Assembly (NCBI GenBank): GCA_029706075.1
Contig: JAINUG010000736.1
Coordinates: 1 to 64,000, forward strand
DNA length: 64,000 nt
Direction of reading: 5' to 3'
From: Aldrovandia affinis
Lineage: Eukaryota > Chordata > Actinopteri > Notacanthiformes > Halosauridae
Shown here one piece after another: positions 1 to 9,855 of the stretch; position 1 is the first letter of the stretch, and every line of letters starts with the position of its first letter. The notes below the pieces were generated by a model that saw only the letters and a list, made by a program, of their open reading frames with translations, was not told the origin of the DNA and searched no databases. Position numbers and translations under genes: made by a program.

Positions 1-112
1 ATTTGTGAAATAGGCTCTGCTTACCTTGTCCCCTATGGCCAGGTTGCATCGACAGTAGCGGTCCCGCTCAGATCTCCGTGTCTCGTGTCTCTCCTGGCTG
101 GCTCGCCATTAA
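1..112 (-). promoter_or_regulatory. Retrovirus-like leader: tRNA-Arg primer site and splice donor
   Basis: Read on the minus strand, positions 108-91 match all 18 bases complementary to the 3' end (with CCA) of vertebrate tRNA-Arg(ACG) as I remember that tRNA. This is what a retroviral primer-binding site looks like directly downstream of a 5' LTR. Further down the leader, a consensus splice donor (GTAAGC, positions 24-19) follows an AG, as in the major donor of many retroviral leaders. The body of the element would lie outside the window to the left. Four bases separate the primer site from the LTR. Confidence 0.6.
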
Positions 113-1391
113 TGTCGTAGAATTCGAACGCTGCCCCAAAACAGCACAATCGTCAGAGTCTGAGGTAAATACGGTTTATTGTATATAACACAAGTTTAGA
201 TACAACAACCTGGCTGAATTTGCGCAAAAACAGTTGCCCCCTCCTCACGTGCACACATTTTTAATCTCCTCCATTCCTCCTTGGAGGTTGGCCACCACGC
301 CCCCCTGGCTCAACCCCTCCCCCTGACTTCGTAGAGGCCCATCCTTCTGAGGCCCCTTCAACTTCGCCTTTTTCATTCTTTCCCCATTTAACAGATTAAT
401 AAAAGGATAAACAGACATAGCCAAATCTTGAGCAAACATACACAGACTTAGGCAGAAATGACCAGCCTTGGGCTGGCATACACGGCCCTAAACAAATATA
501 ACCAACCTTGAGCTGCCCCAACTGTGTATTATGCCTTTGCTTAAATTGTTTAACTTAATAACAGCTTTACTAATACAGGAATACATTTTTGCCCCATACT
601 TTATTCAATGGCCTAATGCCAGTGATCTATAATTTTAATATGCTTGTTATGCAGCCCAAATGCTGGCAATATATGTATATACAGGATCTCTATTACAAAG
701 TTAAACATTTAAAGTGTGGTGGAATTTAGCTCTGTCCCTCTCTGCTTAAGAGCAGCGCTTGGCCGGAGCCCATAAATTCAAATGACAGGGGCCCAGGCTC
801 TAAGGCTCTGGCAGTCCTGCCTGATGATGTGGGAGTTCTGATTGATTAAATCATGAGTGGGGCACCGTCCAACTTCAAATCTGGTGTCCGACTCCTGTCC
901 CGCGCACATATTTTGTTAGACAGGAATAATTTACGACTGTATTAATGGGTCCGCGGATCTCCAACTCAGATTTACATTTGGTCTTCTCTCTGTGTTCATT
1001 GTATTTAAGGCCTGTGATCTGTGCCGCCTGCTCGTGTTTTACGGCCTCAACGTGTCACTTTACCTTATCTACAGACACTATTTATGTTTGTGTGATACTA
1101 AAACATCATGCTGGCGGTTATCTGCAGTTAGCCGGCCATACAACCCCCAGCCCCAAACACCCCCCCTAGAATCACAGAGGCAGAGTGCGGGGTCAATGAT
1201 CTCATACCCTTCAGCAGGCGCTTCCATCCAAAGCGGCCCACAACAGAGAGTACACACATTCCACGGCGATGTGGTCCCATTGCATTATACAGGAATATAA
1301 TAATACAATGCTTCACCTGGGAATTGGCGTCTGAGTCACAAGTCCTGTTTCCTACCCCCTACTGTCCTATCTTCTCAAAAAATCCACCACA
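113..1391 (-). mobile_element. Probable 5' LTR of a minus-strand retrovirus-like element
   Basis: The inner edge at 113 is set by the adjacent primer-binding site and by a CA-ending LTR on the minus strand. An AATAAA poly(A) signal lies at about 181-176 on the minus strand. The outer edge is less certain: I place it at 1391, where a TGTGG start on the minus strand touches the first base shared with the other CR1 copy, but about 1330 is also possible. The stretch has no convincing coding frame. It could instead be a solo LTR whose leader happens to be retained. Confidence 0.45.
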
Positions 1392-3016
1392 AGAGCTTTA
1401 CTAGAGAAGAGGTTATAAATATGCCTAAATGTATAGACAAGGTACGGAATGTTCTGGAGGACTTTGAGATAAGGGATGTAGAAGTACTACAAAAACTTAA
1501 GACAAATAAGGCAGCAGGCCCGGATGGCATATATCCCAGAGTACTCAAAGAACTTGGGGAAATTATATATAAACCATTGACAGATATTTTCAGTCAATCC
1601 ATAATCACTGGAGAAATACCAGATGACTGGAAACAGGGTAGTGTAATTCCAATATATAAGAAGGGGGACCGTACTGACCCAGGGAACTATAGGCCTGTCA
1701 GTTTAACTTGCATCGCATGTAAAATGCTAGAATGTATTATTAGGGATAAGTTGGAATCATTCTTGAAAAATAATAGTATTTTAAGGGAGAGCCAGCATGG
1801 ATTTCTCAAGGGGAGGTCATGCCTAACAAACCTCCTGGACTTTTTCGAAGAGGCTACAAAGTGTGTTGACCTGAACCAGGCTTATGATGTTATATATTTG
1901 GACTTTCAGAAAGCATTTGACAAGGTACCACATGAGAGGCTCATTGCTCAAATGAAATCAGTAGGAATTGTAGGAGTAGTTTCACAGTGGGTTAAAAATT
2001 GGCTGCAAGGGCGAATACAAAGAGTAACAGTAGGTGGGGCCGAATCTGACCTCGGTGCTGTGGGCAGTGGTGTCCCACAGGGATCGGTGCTGGGACCTCT
2101 GCTCTTCCTTATTTACATAAATGATCTGGATATGGACATTAGTAGCAAAATAGTTAAATTTGCAGATGATACTAAACTTGGGGGTTTGGCAAACAGTTTG
2201 GAATCGACAAAAGTAATCCAAAAATGGGCAGATACATGGCAGATGACGTTCAATATTGCTAAATGTAAAGTAATGCATGTGGGAAATAAAAACATTAGAC
2301 AGGAGTATTTTATGGGAGGAGAAAAGTTAGTAGGTGTTCAATTTGAAAAGGATTTAGGAGTTGTAGTGGATCAAAGCCTATCTGCATCAAAGCAGTGTGC
2401 TACAGCAGTGAAAAAAGCCAACAGGATGCTGGGATACATAGCAAAAAGTATAGAGTACAAATCAAAGGAGGTTATATTAATGTTATATAACGCCTTTGTC
2501 AGACCGCACTTAGAATACTGTGTGCAGTTCTGGGCACCGCACTACAAGAGAGATATTGAAGCTCTTGAAAAAGTCCAAAGAAGGGCAACTAAACTGATAC
2601 CTGGTATGAAAGGTAAAAGTTATGATGATAGACTTAAGGCACTCAATTTATTTAAACTTAGCAAACGCAGACTTAGGGGGGATTTGATTGAGGTTTTTAA
2701 ATTCCTAAAAGGGATTAACAAAGTAAAATACCAAAGATTTTTTAAGATAAGTGGGGTCAGCAGAACAAGAGGCCACAGGTGGAAATTAGTTAAAGGCAAA
2801 TTCCGCACAGATATTAGGAAGTTTTTCTTTACACAGAGAGTTGTCAATGCCTGGAACAGCTTGCCAGGTCAGGTAGTAGAGGCAGAAACGCTCGGGCTAT
2901 TCAAGGCCAGGCTAGATGTAGTACTAGATGTTCTTTAGATTAGGACATGATGAGCCAAGATGGGCCGAACGGCCTGTTCTCATCATTATGTATTCTTATG
3001 TTCTTATGTTCTTATC
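1392..3016 (+). mobile_element. CR1-type LINE, 5'-truncated copy
   Basis: This copy matches the 3' half of the CR1 element at 9431-12540 (opposite strand) almost base for base, and begins abruptly just before the reverse transcriptase. It ends in the CR1-style tail of repeated ATTCTTATG-like octamers after a GC-rich hairpin-like segment. The near identity of the two copies suggests recent activity of the family. No target-site duplication was found, so the left junction may be a recombination with the LTR. Confidence 0.85.
1421..2938 (+). pseudogene. CR1 reverse transcriptase, partial (505 codons, open)
   Basis: The frame encodes the reverse transcriptase and C-terminal part of CR1 ORF2 and lacks the N-terminal endonuclease. 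Motifs in order: KAAGPDGI (about residues 30-38), NYRPVSLT, GFLKGRSC, YLDFQKAFDKV, VPQGSVLGPLLF, and the catalytic FADD. The C-terminal thumb-like region (YKSKEVILMLYNAFVRPHLEYC) follows. Against the copy at 9856-12453 it lacks 7 residues after the FADD block (21 bases) and 3 residues near its start, both in frame. In the full element it would copy element RNA at nicked chromosomal DNA. Without the endonuclease this copy cannot move by itself. The start at 1421 is simply the first ATG in the remnant. Confidence 0.85.
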
Positions 3017-3118
3017 TCTTATGCGAACTATGATTGTTCCTACCATGTATTAATTTACATCTTGTAAGTCGCTCTGGATAAGAGCGTCTGCTAAATGCTC
3101 AAAATGTAAATGTAATGT
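3017..3118 (+). repeat. L2-type LINE/SINE tail
   Basis: Contains the conserved fish tail core TCGCTCTGGATAAGAGCGTC followed by an AT-rich tail ending in repeated TGTAA-like units. The same core occurs at about 32390-32420 and 61880-61910. It is a severely 5'-truncated L2 or L2-tailed SINE copy. Confidence 0.7.
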
Positions 3119-3122
3119 AAAA

Positions 3123-3217
3123 TGTGTGTGTGTGTGTGTGTATGTATAGCATGTATGTAATGTGTGTGTGTGTGTGTGTGTGTGTGTATAGAGTGTGTGT
3201 GTGTGTGTAGAGTGTGT
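3123..3217. repeat. (TG)n microsatellite, interrupted
   Basis: Runs of TG broken by short TATGTA-like units. Open frames in this stretch are repeat artefacts. Confidence 0.9.
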
Positions 3218-3223
3218 GTCTCC

Positions 3224-3680
3224 CAGTGGTGGGCCGTCAGGGCCTGCAAGGCCTTCTCTGCTGGCCTAAAAAATATCTGAATCACAGACTGATGTTAATT
3301 ATATTTTGTCCATGAATACTTATTAAATAATTCCAAATGGTCTGTTCGCTTCCTTTCATAGCTGTTTCCCTGGTTGCGCTGCATCCAGACGTGTATTTTC
3401 ATATTAAAGCATTTAACCAATCACATTTCAGCCATCATTTGTTGCCAGGGTCAAAGAAATCTGCCTGTAGGCCTTCACAATCCGTTCTGCAGGCCCTGTA
3501 GCATAAAATAAGTGTTGATCAAACTGTTGCTTCAACCAATCAGATTTTGAGTTGGGGACACCAAGGCCTTCTAGCAGGCCTAGGTAACGTCAGCGTATTC
3601 ACACCCTTTGATTGGATAGTCAGAGAGTGTCTGACTATGATGTAATGTGATTGGTTAAATCACCAGGCCAGTTCAGAGGC
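3224..3680. mobile_element. hAT-like transposon remnant, left part
   Basis: Begins with CAGTGGTGGGCCGTC, which has the CAGNGGTG form of hAT terminal repeats. Positions about 3275-3417 reappear in inverted orientation at about 5969-6110, on the far side of the Rex1-like LINE. The rest (to 3680) is non-coding, with several CCAATCA-like motifs. I see no complete terminal repeat pair and no clear 8-bp target duplication. Confidence 0.4.
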
Positions 3681-5968
3681 AGGTAAGAGTGTGGCCAGAG
3701 AATGCCTCCTCAGCACTACAGGACTGTTTTAACACCACAGACTGGGACATGTTTAAGCAGGCAGCCACCTACAACCACCACACCAACATTCAGGAGTATA
3801 CAGACACTGCTACTGCCTACATCAGCAAATGCGTCGATGATGTAACGGCGACCAAGACCATCACAGTACGGGCCAATCAGAAACCATGGCTGACAGGGGA
3901 CGTCCATAGGCTACTGAGAGCCCGGAACGCCGCTTTCAGAGCTGGTGATGAGGCTGGCCTGAGAACAGCTAGGGCCAACTTGTCCCGTGGCATCAAAGAA
4001 GCAAAAAGACAGTACACAGGAAGGATAGCCCACCGCTTCAGTGACAGCAGAGACACAAGGAGCCTGTGGCAGGGGATTCAGACCATCACTGGTTACAAAC
4101 CCCGACCACAGGTCTGTGACAGCGACATCACTCTGCTGAACAACCTGAACGACTTCTTCGCACGTTTTGAAGCTTCCAACAACACTCCTGCACAGAAAAA
4201 CACCCCTCCCCCGAATGACCAGGTGCTGTCCCTGTCTCCAGCCAGCGTGAGGAGATCCCTCTCCAGGATCAACCCCCGCAAAGCTGGGGGCCCGGACAAC
4301 ATACCTGGTCGGGTGCTGAAGGACTGTGCAGAGGAGCTCACTGATGTCCTCACAGATATCTTTAACACCTCCCTGAGCCAAGCTGTTGTCCCTACATGCT
4401 TCAAAGGCACCACCATCATCCCAGTACCGAAGAAGGCTTCTCCATCTGGCTTCAATGACTATCGTCCCGTGGCACTGACTCCCATCATCATGAAGTGCTT
4501 CGAACGGTTAGTCATGCAGCACATCAAATCCCTCCTCCCTCCTTCCCTGGACCCCTTCCAGTTTGCATATCGGGCCAACAGGTCCACTGATGATGCAATC
4601 TCCACCGCCTTCCACTCAGCTCTCACCCACCTGGAATCCAAAGACTCATACGTGAGGATGCTGTTCATTGACTTCAGTTCAGCATTCAACACAATCATCC
4701 CCCAACAGCTGATACAGAAACTGGACCGTCTGGGGCTGAACACCTCTCTGTGCAACTGGCTGTTGGACTTCCTGACTGGGAGACCACAGGCAGTTCGGGT
4801 CGGCGGCAACACATCCAGCACCATCACAGTGAACACTGGGGCCCCCCAGGGATGTGTGCTTAGCCCCCTGCTCTTCACGCTACTGACCCACGACTGCACA
4901 CCAAAACACAGCTCCAACCTCTTCGTCAAGTTTGCGGACGACACAACTGTGGTGGGACTCATCAACAACAACGATGAGGTTAACTACAGAGACGAGGTGA
5001 GCCAACTGACCAGATGGTGCAGTGACAACAACCTCATTCTCAATGTGGAGAAGACAAAGGAGACTGTTGTCGACTTCAGGAGAGCTCACACCCAGCACCC
5101 TCCACTGACCATCAACGATGGTGCGGTGGAGAGAGTGAGCAGCACCAAGTTCCTGGGTGTGCACATCACAGAAGACCTCTCCTGGAACATCAACACCGCA
5201 TCACTGGCCAAGAAAGCTCAGCAGCGCCTGTACTTCCTCCGCAAACTGAAAAGAGCTAGAGCCCCAGCCCCCATCATGCGCTCCTTCTACCGGGGCACCA
5301 TCGAGAGCATCCTGACCAGTTGCATAACGGTGTGGTACAGAGGGTGTACTGAGGCCAGTCGCAAGTCCCTGCAGCGCATAGTGAGAGCAGCTGAGAAGGC
5401 CATTGGAGCCTCCCTCCCCTCCCTCCAGGACATTTACAACACACGACTGGTCCGCAAAGCACTCTGCGCTGCAGGTGACTCCACCCACCCCTCACACCGC
5501 CTCTTCAGTCTCCTGCCGTCCGGGAGGAGAATGAGGAGCCTCCCGGCAAGGACCAGCAGACTGAGAGACAGTTTCATCCACCAGGCTGTCAGGAAGCTGA
5601 ACTCTCTTCCAACTCTCCCCCCTTCCTCCTCTGCCCCCTGCCCCCCTGACCTGACCTGACCTCCATCCCCCCCCCGCACAGACTATTAGCAACAGCCACT
5701 TTAACTAATACTGCTATTGCACTGTAACTGTACTTAAATCAATATTGCACAGCATTCATTTGCACCATTTACATATTTTATATTTATATTTATAACTATT
5801 TTTAGATTTCGTTTTTATATTGTGTGTTTTGTATTGTGTGTGTGCTGGTTGTTTGTATTAATGTTAAACTGCACTGTGGATGAGAAGAAACGCAATTTCA
5901 ATCCCTGTATGTCGTGTATATACTGTGATTGACAATAAAGCTGACTTTGACTTGACTTTGACTTTGAC
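3681..5968 (+). mobile_element. Rex1-like LINE, 5'-truncated
   Basis: A non-LTR retrotransposon of the abundant fish group usually annotated as a jockey-like mobile-element polymerase; I place it in the Rex1/CR1 neighbourhood by its protein motifs. It starts just after where the endonuclease would be and ends with an ACAATAAAGC signal and a tail of repeated TTGACTTTGACT units (5935-5968). No target-site duplication was recognised. Confidence 0.8.
3689..5659 (+). pseudogene. Rex1-like reverse transcriptase, 656 codons open
   Basis: A single long frame covers the linker after the missing endonuclease, the reverse transcriptase and the C-terminal region. Visible motifs: [12 protein letters not shown] (about residue 195), [54 protein letters not shown], and the catalytic FADDTTVVG. 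The C-terminal [22 protein letters not shown] block is typical of this family. One residue block around the YTLYTHDC-like region looks shortened (TLLTHDC). The open frame is long for a dead copy, so truncation at insertion is the main defect. It is not expected to be expressed as a host protein. Confidence 0.8.
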
Positions 5969-6175
5969 TAAATGCTTTAATATGAAAATACACGTCTGGC
6001 AGCAGCGCAGCCAGAGGAAAAGCTATGAAAGGAAGCGGACAGACCATTTGGAATTATTTAATAAGTATTCATGGACAAAATATAATTAACATCAGTCTGT
6101 GATTCAGACATTTGAGCGGACATTTTCAGCCCTAAAGCGAATAAAAACTTATGCCAGAAATACGTCAAAATGAGC
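5969..6175 (+). pseudogene. hAT transposase C-terminal (dimerisation) remnant
   Basis: Positions about 6105-6165 read as a short frame containing ERTFSALKRIKTYARNT, which closely resembles the hATC dimerisation block of hAT transposases of the zinc-finger/ZMYM-like type. The upstream 140 bases are the inverted partner of 3275-3417. The frame is interrupted by stops on both sides. This suggests that the Rex1-like LINE landed in, or between fragments of, a hAT-related element. No function is expected. Confidence 0.4.
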
Positions 6176-6897
6176 AGTTTTCACCTCTGAGTAAGTACAG
6201 AAGTCAGGGGTCTGTATGGGTTTGGTCTTGACGCGTTTGTGTCCTATCCGAATCTCCTGTGTGGCATAATTAACCTCCTCTTCTCTCTGAAAACACACAT
6301 TACACACAGCATATGAGCGTAGGTGAGTGTTTGTGTGTGTGTGTGAACCTGTCTGTGTGTAATGTTTGTATGTGTGAGTGTGTAATGTTTTGACCAATGT
6401 TTCCATCATGAGGAGGAGAAAAGTTTGACAGAATGAGAAATGTGCTCTGCTAGTTTGAGAGGTGATTGCCTTTATACAGAATTGCCTTTATAAATGTACA
6501 CGTTATATTCTGGATTATAATTGCACATTATTAGATTATATTATTTGTGTTTCTATCATATTCTCCTCACAATGTTCATATCAGAGTAATCTCTAATTAC
6601 GTGTGAATTTTTTTTTTTTTTTATGTTCCTGTCAAGAGAATAAAAGTTTTAATCCAAGTGAGTGCCTTGGAATCTTTATTTTTTCATAATCTCTAATTAC
6701 ATTTTTACACTTTATTGTTTATTTTTATGCTTTCTCATCTTTTTCATACAAAATGTTCACTTCCTGGTCTGTCTCATGAAACAGGACAGTGAGATACACT
6801 GAATATGACGAGTGAAACAGCTTCATAATCTGATCATATTTATTATATTACATTATTATAATGCATACTAGGAAGGATTATGAGACTGTCAGCTCAC
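6176..6897. other. Non-coding flank of IgV gene, left arm of inverted duplication
   Basis: From about 6388 to 6897 this is the reverse complement of about 35505-36035 with small indels, so it belongs to the duplicated IgV block. 6328-6390 holds a degenerate TG/GTGTG tract. No transmembrane or cytoplasmic exon for the IgV gene was recognised here. Positions 6609-6622 hold a T run. Confidence 0.6.
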
Positions 6898-7491
6898 CTG
6901 CATACACGAGCTTGGTCGTAATGTTCCCATTCAGGCGATCATCCTTTCCATCTTTATCTATAAAGGTTGTGGCACAATAGTAGAATCCCAGGTTTGAGTC
7001 TGAGAAATTCTGAATCTTCAGATCAATGGAACCAGTTGAGTGGTTCATCTCAAACTTTATACCTGAGACACGTTTGCGCCAGCCAAAATCATCCGGTAAA
7101 AATTCAGTTACTGAATGATTGGAGAAGAAGGATCGTTGGTACCATATGACCTTACATCTGTTTTTCACATCACAGTGCAGAGTGATGTTGGCTCCAGCTT
7201 TCACTGGTCTGAGAACAGTTTCTCCAGAAGCTCTGTGCTGCAGAGACAAACACACACCTGTACAAACAGAACTATGTTAGAGAAACTCACACCTGTGGAA
7301 AAAGCTCATCTGCCTTTAAAAAAAAAAAAAATCAATTTTAAAATATCTTAAAAGTGTGCTGAATGGGTATTCATGGAGAGTATAATGGTGTATTTCTTAG
7401 TGTTATAATAATATATAATGTAAGTGTTACAACTGTGTATAAATGTTTACTCACAAAGCCAGAAGACTGCAGCAATACAGGAGCCGTCCAT
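6898..7491 (-). CDS. V-set immunoglobulin receptor-like gene, copy 1 (leader and V exons)
   Basis: Two exons on the minus strand: a leader exon 7491-7455 (ATG at 7491) ending at a GTGAGT donor, and a V exon 7257-6898 bounded by an AG acceptor and a GTGAGC donor. The split leader codon (phase 1) is the arrangement usual for Ig-superfamily genes. The leader is hydrophobic, as for a secreted or cell-surface protein. The V domain shows the B-strand cysteine (ITLHC), the core tryptophan (VIWYQ), and the F-strand DSNLGFYYC; there are N-x-S/T glycosylation sites. It resembles fish innate-type IgSF receptors of the NITR/CD300-like kind, but the family is not settled. No exon for a membrane anchor or signalling tail was found, so this is a gene fragment or its 3' exons lie elsewhere. 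Its twin is at 34910-35504. Confidence 0.7.
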
Positions 7492-8200
7492 GTCTCTGTC
7501 TGTCCGTCCGGCTCTCCAGGCAACACTGTCTGTAGGACGAGCAGACTTCGCCTTTAATGGGCAGACACAGCTATAGGCTCTCTGTGTCATCGCCTCTGAT
7601 GTCAGAGCTGTGAGAAGAGGAGGAGCTTTCTATAGGGGAAATGAACACATCAATGGATAGAGCCATATGGATATCTGTGATATCTGTTTATTAACGATAT
7701 ACATGTATATAAACATTACAGTGAAAGTAACCACACTTTGATTCAGGGGGAAAATATTTCTGAGACAGAATGAGCACCACTATCAGGCAGTAAAGGGACT
7801 AGATGTGTAGACCTCAGAAAGAGCATTATTACAAGAGTACAGCCTCCACCCTCAGAAAGAGCATTATCACACTGAAGAGCCAAAAGTAATGGAGCTATAT
7901 GGAAAGAATATTTAAACAATCTACGATGTGAAATGCCTAAAAAAACACCCCATCGCAACACGATTAAAGAAATCTACTATACTGGAATCAATCACTAAAA
8001 GTACCCAAAGACCCATTTGAGAGCCCAATTTCACAGCACGGTACCAATCTCTCCACTCCGTGAGCTGCAGGAGTTTAATCCTGTTTGGAAGTGTGAATAC
8101 GTCAGGGAATAGGCGTGAACATGATACCATAAGCAAGGCAAATCACCGGAGGAAACCAGAACAAGGAGATTTTAATATGCAGAAGAATAAAACACACCAA
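7492..8200. other. Non-coding flank, left arm of inverted duplication
   Basis: 7492-7600 matches the 5' flank of the plus-strand IgV copy (34801-34909) in reverse complement. From about 7690 to 8200 it matches 38470-38986 in reverse complement. The segment ends exactly at the Gmr1-like LTR, and the matching sequence resumes at 17811. I see no convincing gene in it. Confidence 0.65.
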
Positions 8201-8603
8201 TGTGACGGCCTCAGGGTTGGCCCTATGCTGTCCTGGTTGGCTGTGTTTGTCTCCCTTTGTTTTAGATGGTTGGTGGGTGGAGCTGGGACCTCGCCTTGGT
8301 TGCAGCGCACCTGAGTGGGAGGGACTTGGGAGGCTATAAAGGAGACCCACCATTTTCTCTGTCTCTCTCTCTGACCTGCCTGCTGGTTTTGTTCTTTGTT
8401 TGTATAACATTTAGTATCCATGCACTCACTCACCCATACCCACACTCACTACACACACACAAACATTGCATGCACACTGATCTACTGACAGACCTCATTT
8501 ATTTGTATTGTTTATTTAGTTTCTTAATTAAATATTTTGTTATTACTTTCAGACTGTGTGGTCTCCCTCTTTTGTCACATCCCTTTTGAGCCAGTTTGTG
8601 ACA
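8201..8603 (+). repeat. Gmr1-like 5' LTR
   Basis: Starts TGTGACGG and ends GTGACA. It is nearly identical to 17402-17810; the 3' copy has a longer T run near its end. It contains a clear TATA box, CTATAAA, at 8334-8340. Confidence 0.92.
8334..8340 (+). promoter_or_regulatory. TATA box of Gmr1-like LTR
   Basis: CTATAAA lies about 130 bases into the LTR, preceded by a GC-rich GGGACTTGGGAGG segment. It would set the U3/R boundary about 25-30 bases downstream. Confidence 0.6.
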
Positions 8604-8606
8604 AAA

Positions 8607-8619
8607 TGGGGGCTCGTCC
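8607..8619 (+). promoter_or_regulatory. Primer-binding site, tRNA-Pro type
   Basis: TGGGGGCTCGTCC starts 3 bases after the LTR and matches the first 13 bases of the tRNA-Pro primer site used by many retroviruses; the match ends there. Confidence 0.6.
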
Positions 8620-9377
8620 ATTGGCTTTGTTTGGTAAGTCTTCTAATGCTGAATTGGAAGCTTATTTGTAGTTTGCTGTGAGGTTGGAAATAGTACTATT
8701 TGTGCCACTCATCTTTCACTAATCTGCACTAGTAAAGGTTTGGGGCTTGCCTTTAGAGAATAGTGAATTAGTCTCAGGTTTAGCAAAGTATGACTTGAGT
8801 TGGTAGTCTGGCTATTAAAGCTGTTAAGTACTAGTTTTGGGAGGCCTCAATAGTCTAGAGCTTTGGTTATTGGTTGTGATTGAGTTCAGTTTGAATCAGT
8901 TAGTCTTGGTGTACATTGGTTTGGTTAGTTTGGTTGAGGTTTCTGCATGGTTTATTGCTTTGTTTTGGTCAGTTGTGCATATGGTTAAAGAGAGAGCTTA
9001 GTGCTGTCTTGTGTAGGGCTGGAGACAGTTTTTGGAAATGCAGGGCCATGGTGACAGTGTTGATTCTTTGGTGTGCACATGTTAGAATTGGAGCATTTCC
9101 TGGTAGGATGAAGGAACATTTCTCCTTTGGGATTTGTTCGTAAAATCTTGGTAGTGTTGCAGTGAAAGCGTTAGAGCAGTTGTCTCGGGGGCACGTCACT
9201 GGACTCGAGGGGGTCGCTGTTTGTGCAGTTGCCTTTTTCGCTCTGGTGGTTCAGAGTGCGTAAATACCCACTGTTAGTAGCTGCATGAAGACCAGGGTTG
9301 AGATTAGTACGTTTCTGGTTAGGTAGTTAGGGGAAATGCTCTAATTTATATTGCACCTTGGGAATCAATACTGTCCT
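8620..9377 (+). other. Gmr1-like 5' untranslated leader
   Basis: About 760 bases between primer site and gag, T/G-rich, with no credible coding frame. Open frames of about 75 codons here are not conserved in motif or composition. Confidence 0.5.
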
Positions 9378-9514
9378 ATGATGGCTACTGTTACTAGTTT
9401 TATTCAGTCTCCGTCTGAGGAACTTTTGAATAGTTACATAAGAACATAAGAACATAAGAATACATAATGATGAGAACGGGCCGTTCGGCCCATCTTGGCT
9501 CATCATGTCCTAAT

Positions 9515-9847
9515 CTAAAGAACATCTAGTACTACATCTAGCCTGGCCTTGAATAGCCCGAGCATTTCTGCCTCTACTACCTGACCTGGCAAGCTGTTCC
9601 AGGCATTGACAACTCTCTGTGTAAAGAAAAACTTCCTAATATCTGTGCGGAATTTGCCTTTAACTAATTTCCACCTGTGGCCTCTTGTTCTGCTGACCCC
9701 ACTTATCTTAAAAAATCTTTGGTATTTTACTTTGTTAATCCCTTTTAGGAATTTAAAAACCTCAATCAAATCCCCCCTAAGTCTGCGTTTACTAAGTTTA
9801 AATAGATTGAGTGCCTTAAGTCTATCATCATAACTTTTACCTTTCAT
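9515..9847 (-). pseudogene. CR1 ORF2 C-terminal part after frameshift
   Basis: These 110 codons correspond to the last 110 residues of the frame at 1421-2938 (KGKSYDDRLKALNLF onward) with one or two differences. They are separated from the main frame by the single missing base near 9862. Confidence 0.85.
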
Positions 9848-9855
9848 ACCAGGTA

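Noticed and set aside
4459-5164. Antisense frames of 94-170 codons opposite the Rex1-like LINE
   Set aside because: They mirror the codon pattern of the true plus-strand polymerase and have no domain of their own.
7743-7961. 72-codon frame kept in the inverted copy at 38717-38935
   Set aside because: Conservation is explained by the duplication; no motif and no splice or start context.
8266-8589. 107-codon frame in the LTR, repeated at 17467-17796
   Set aside because: It lies wholly inside the Gmr1-like LTR, including TATA box and poly(A) region, and has no motif.
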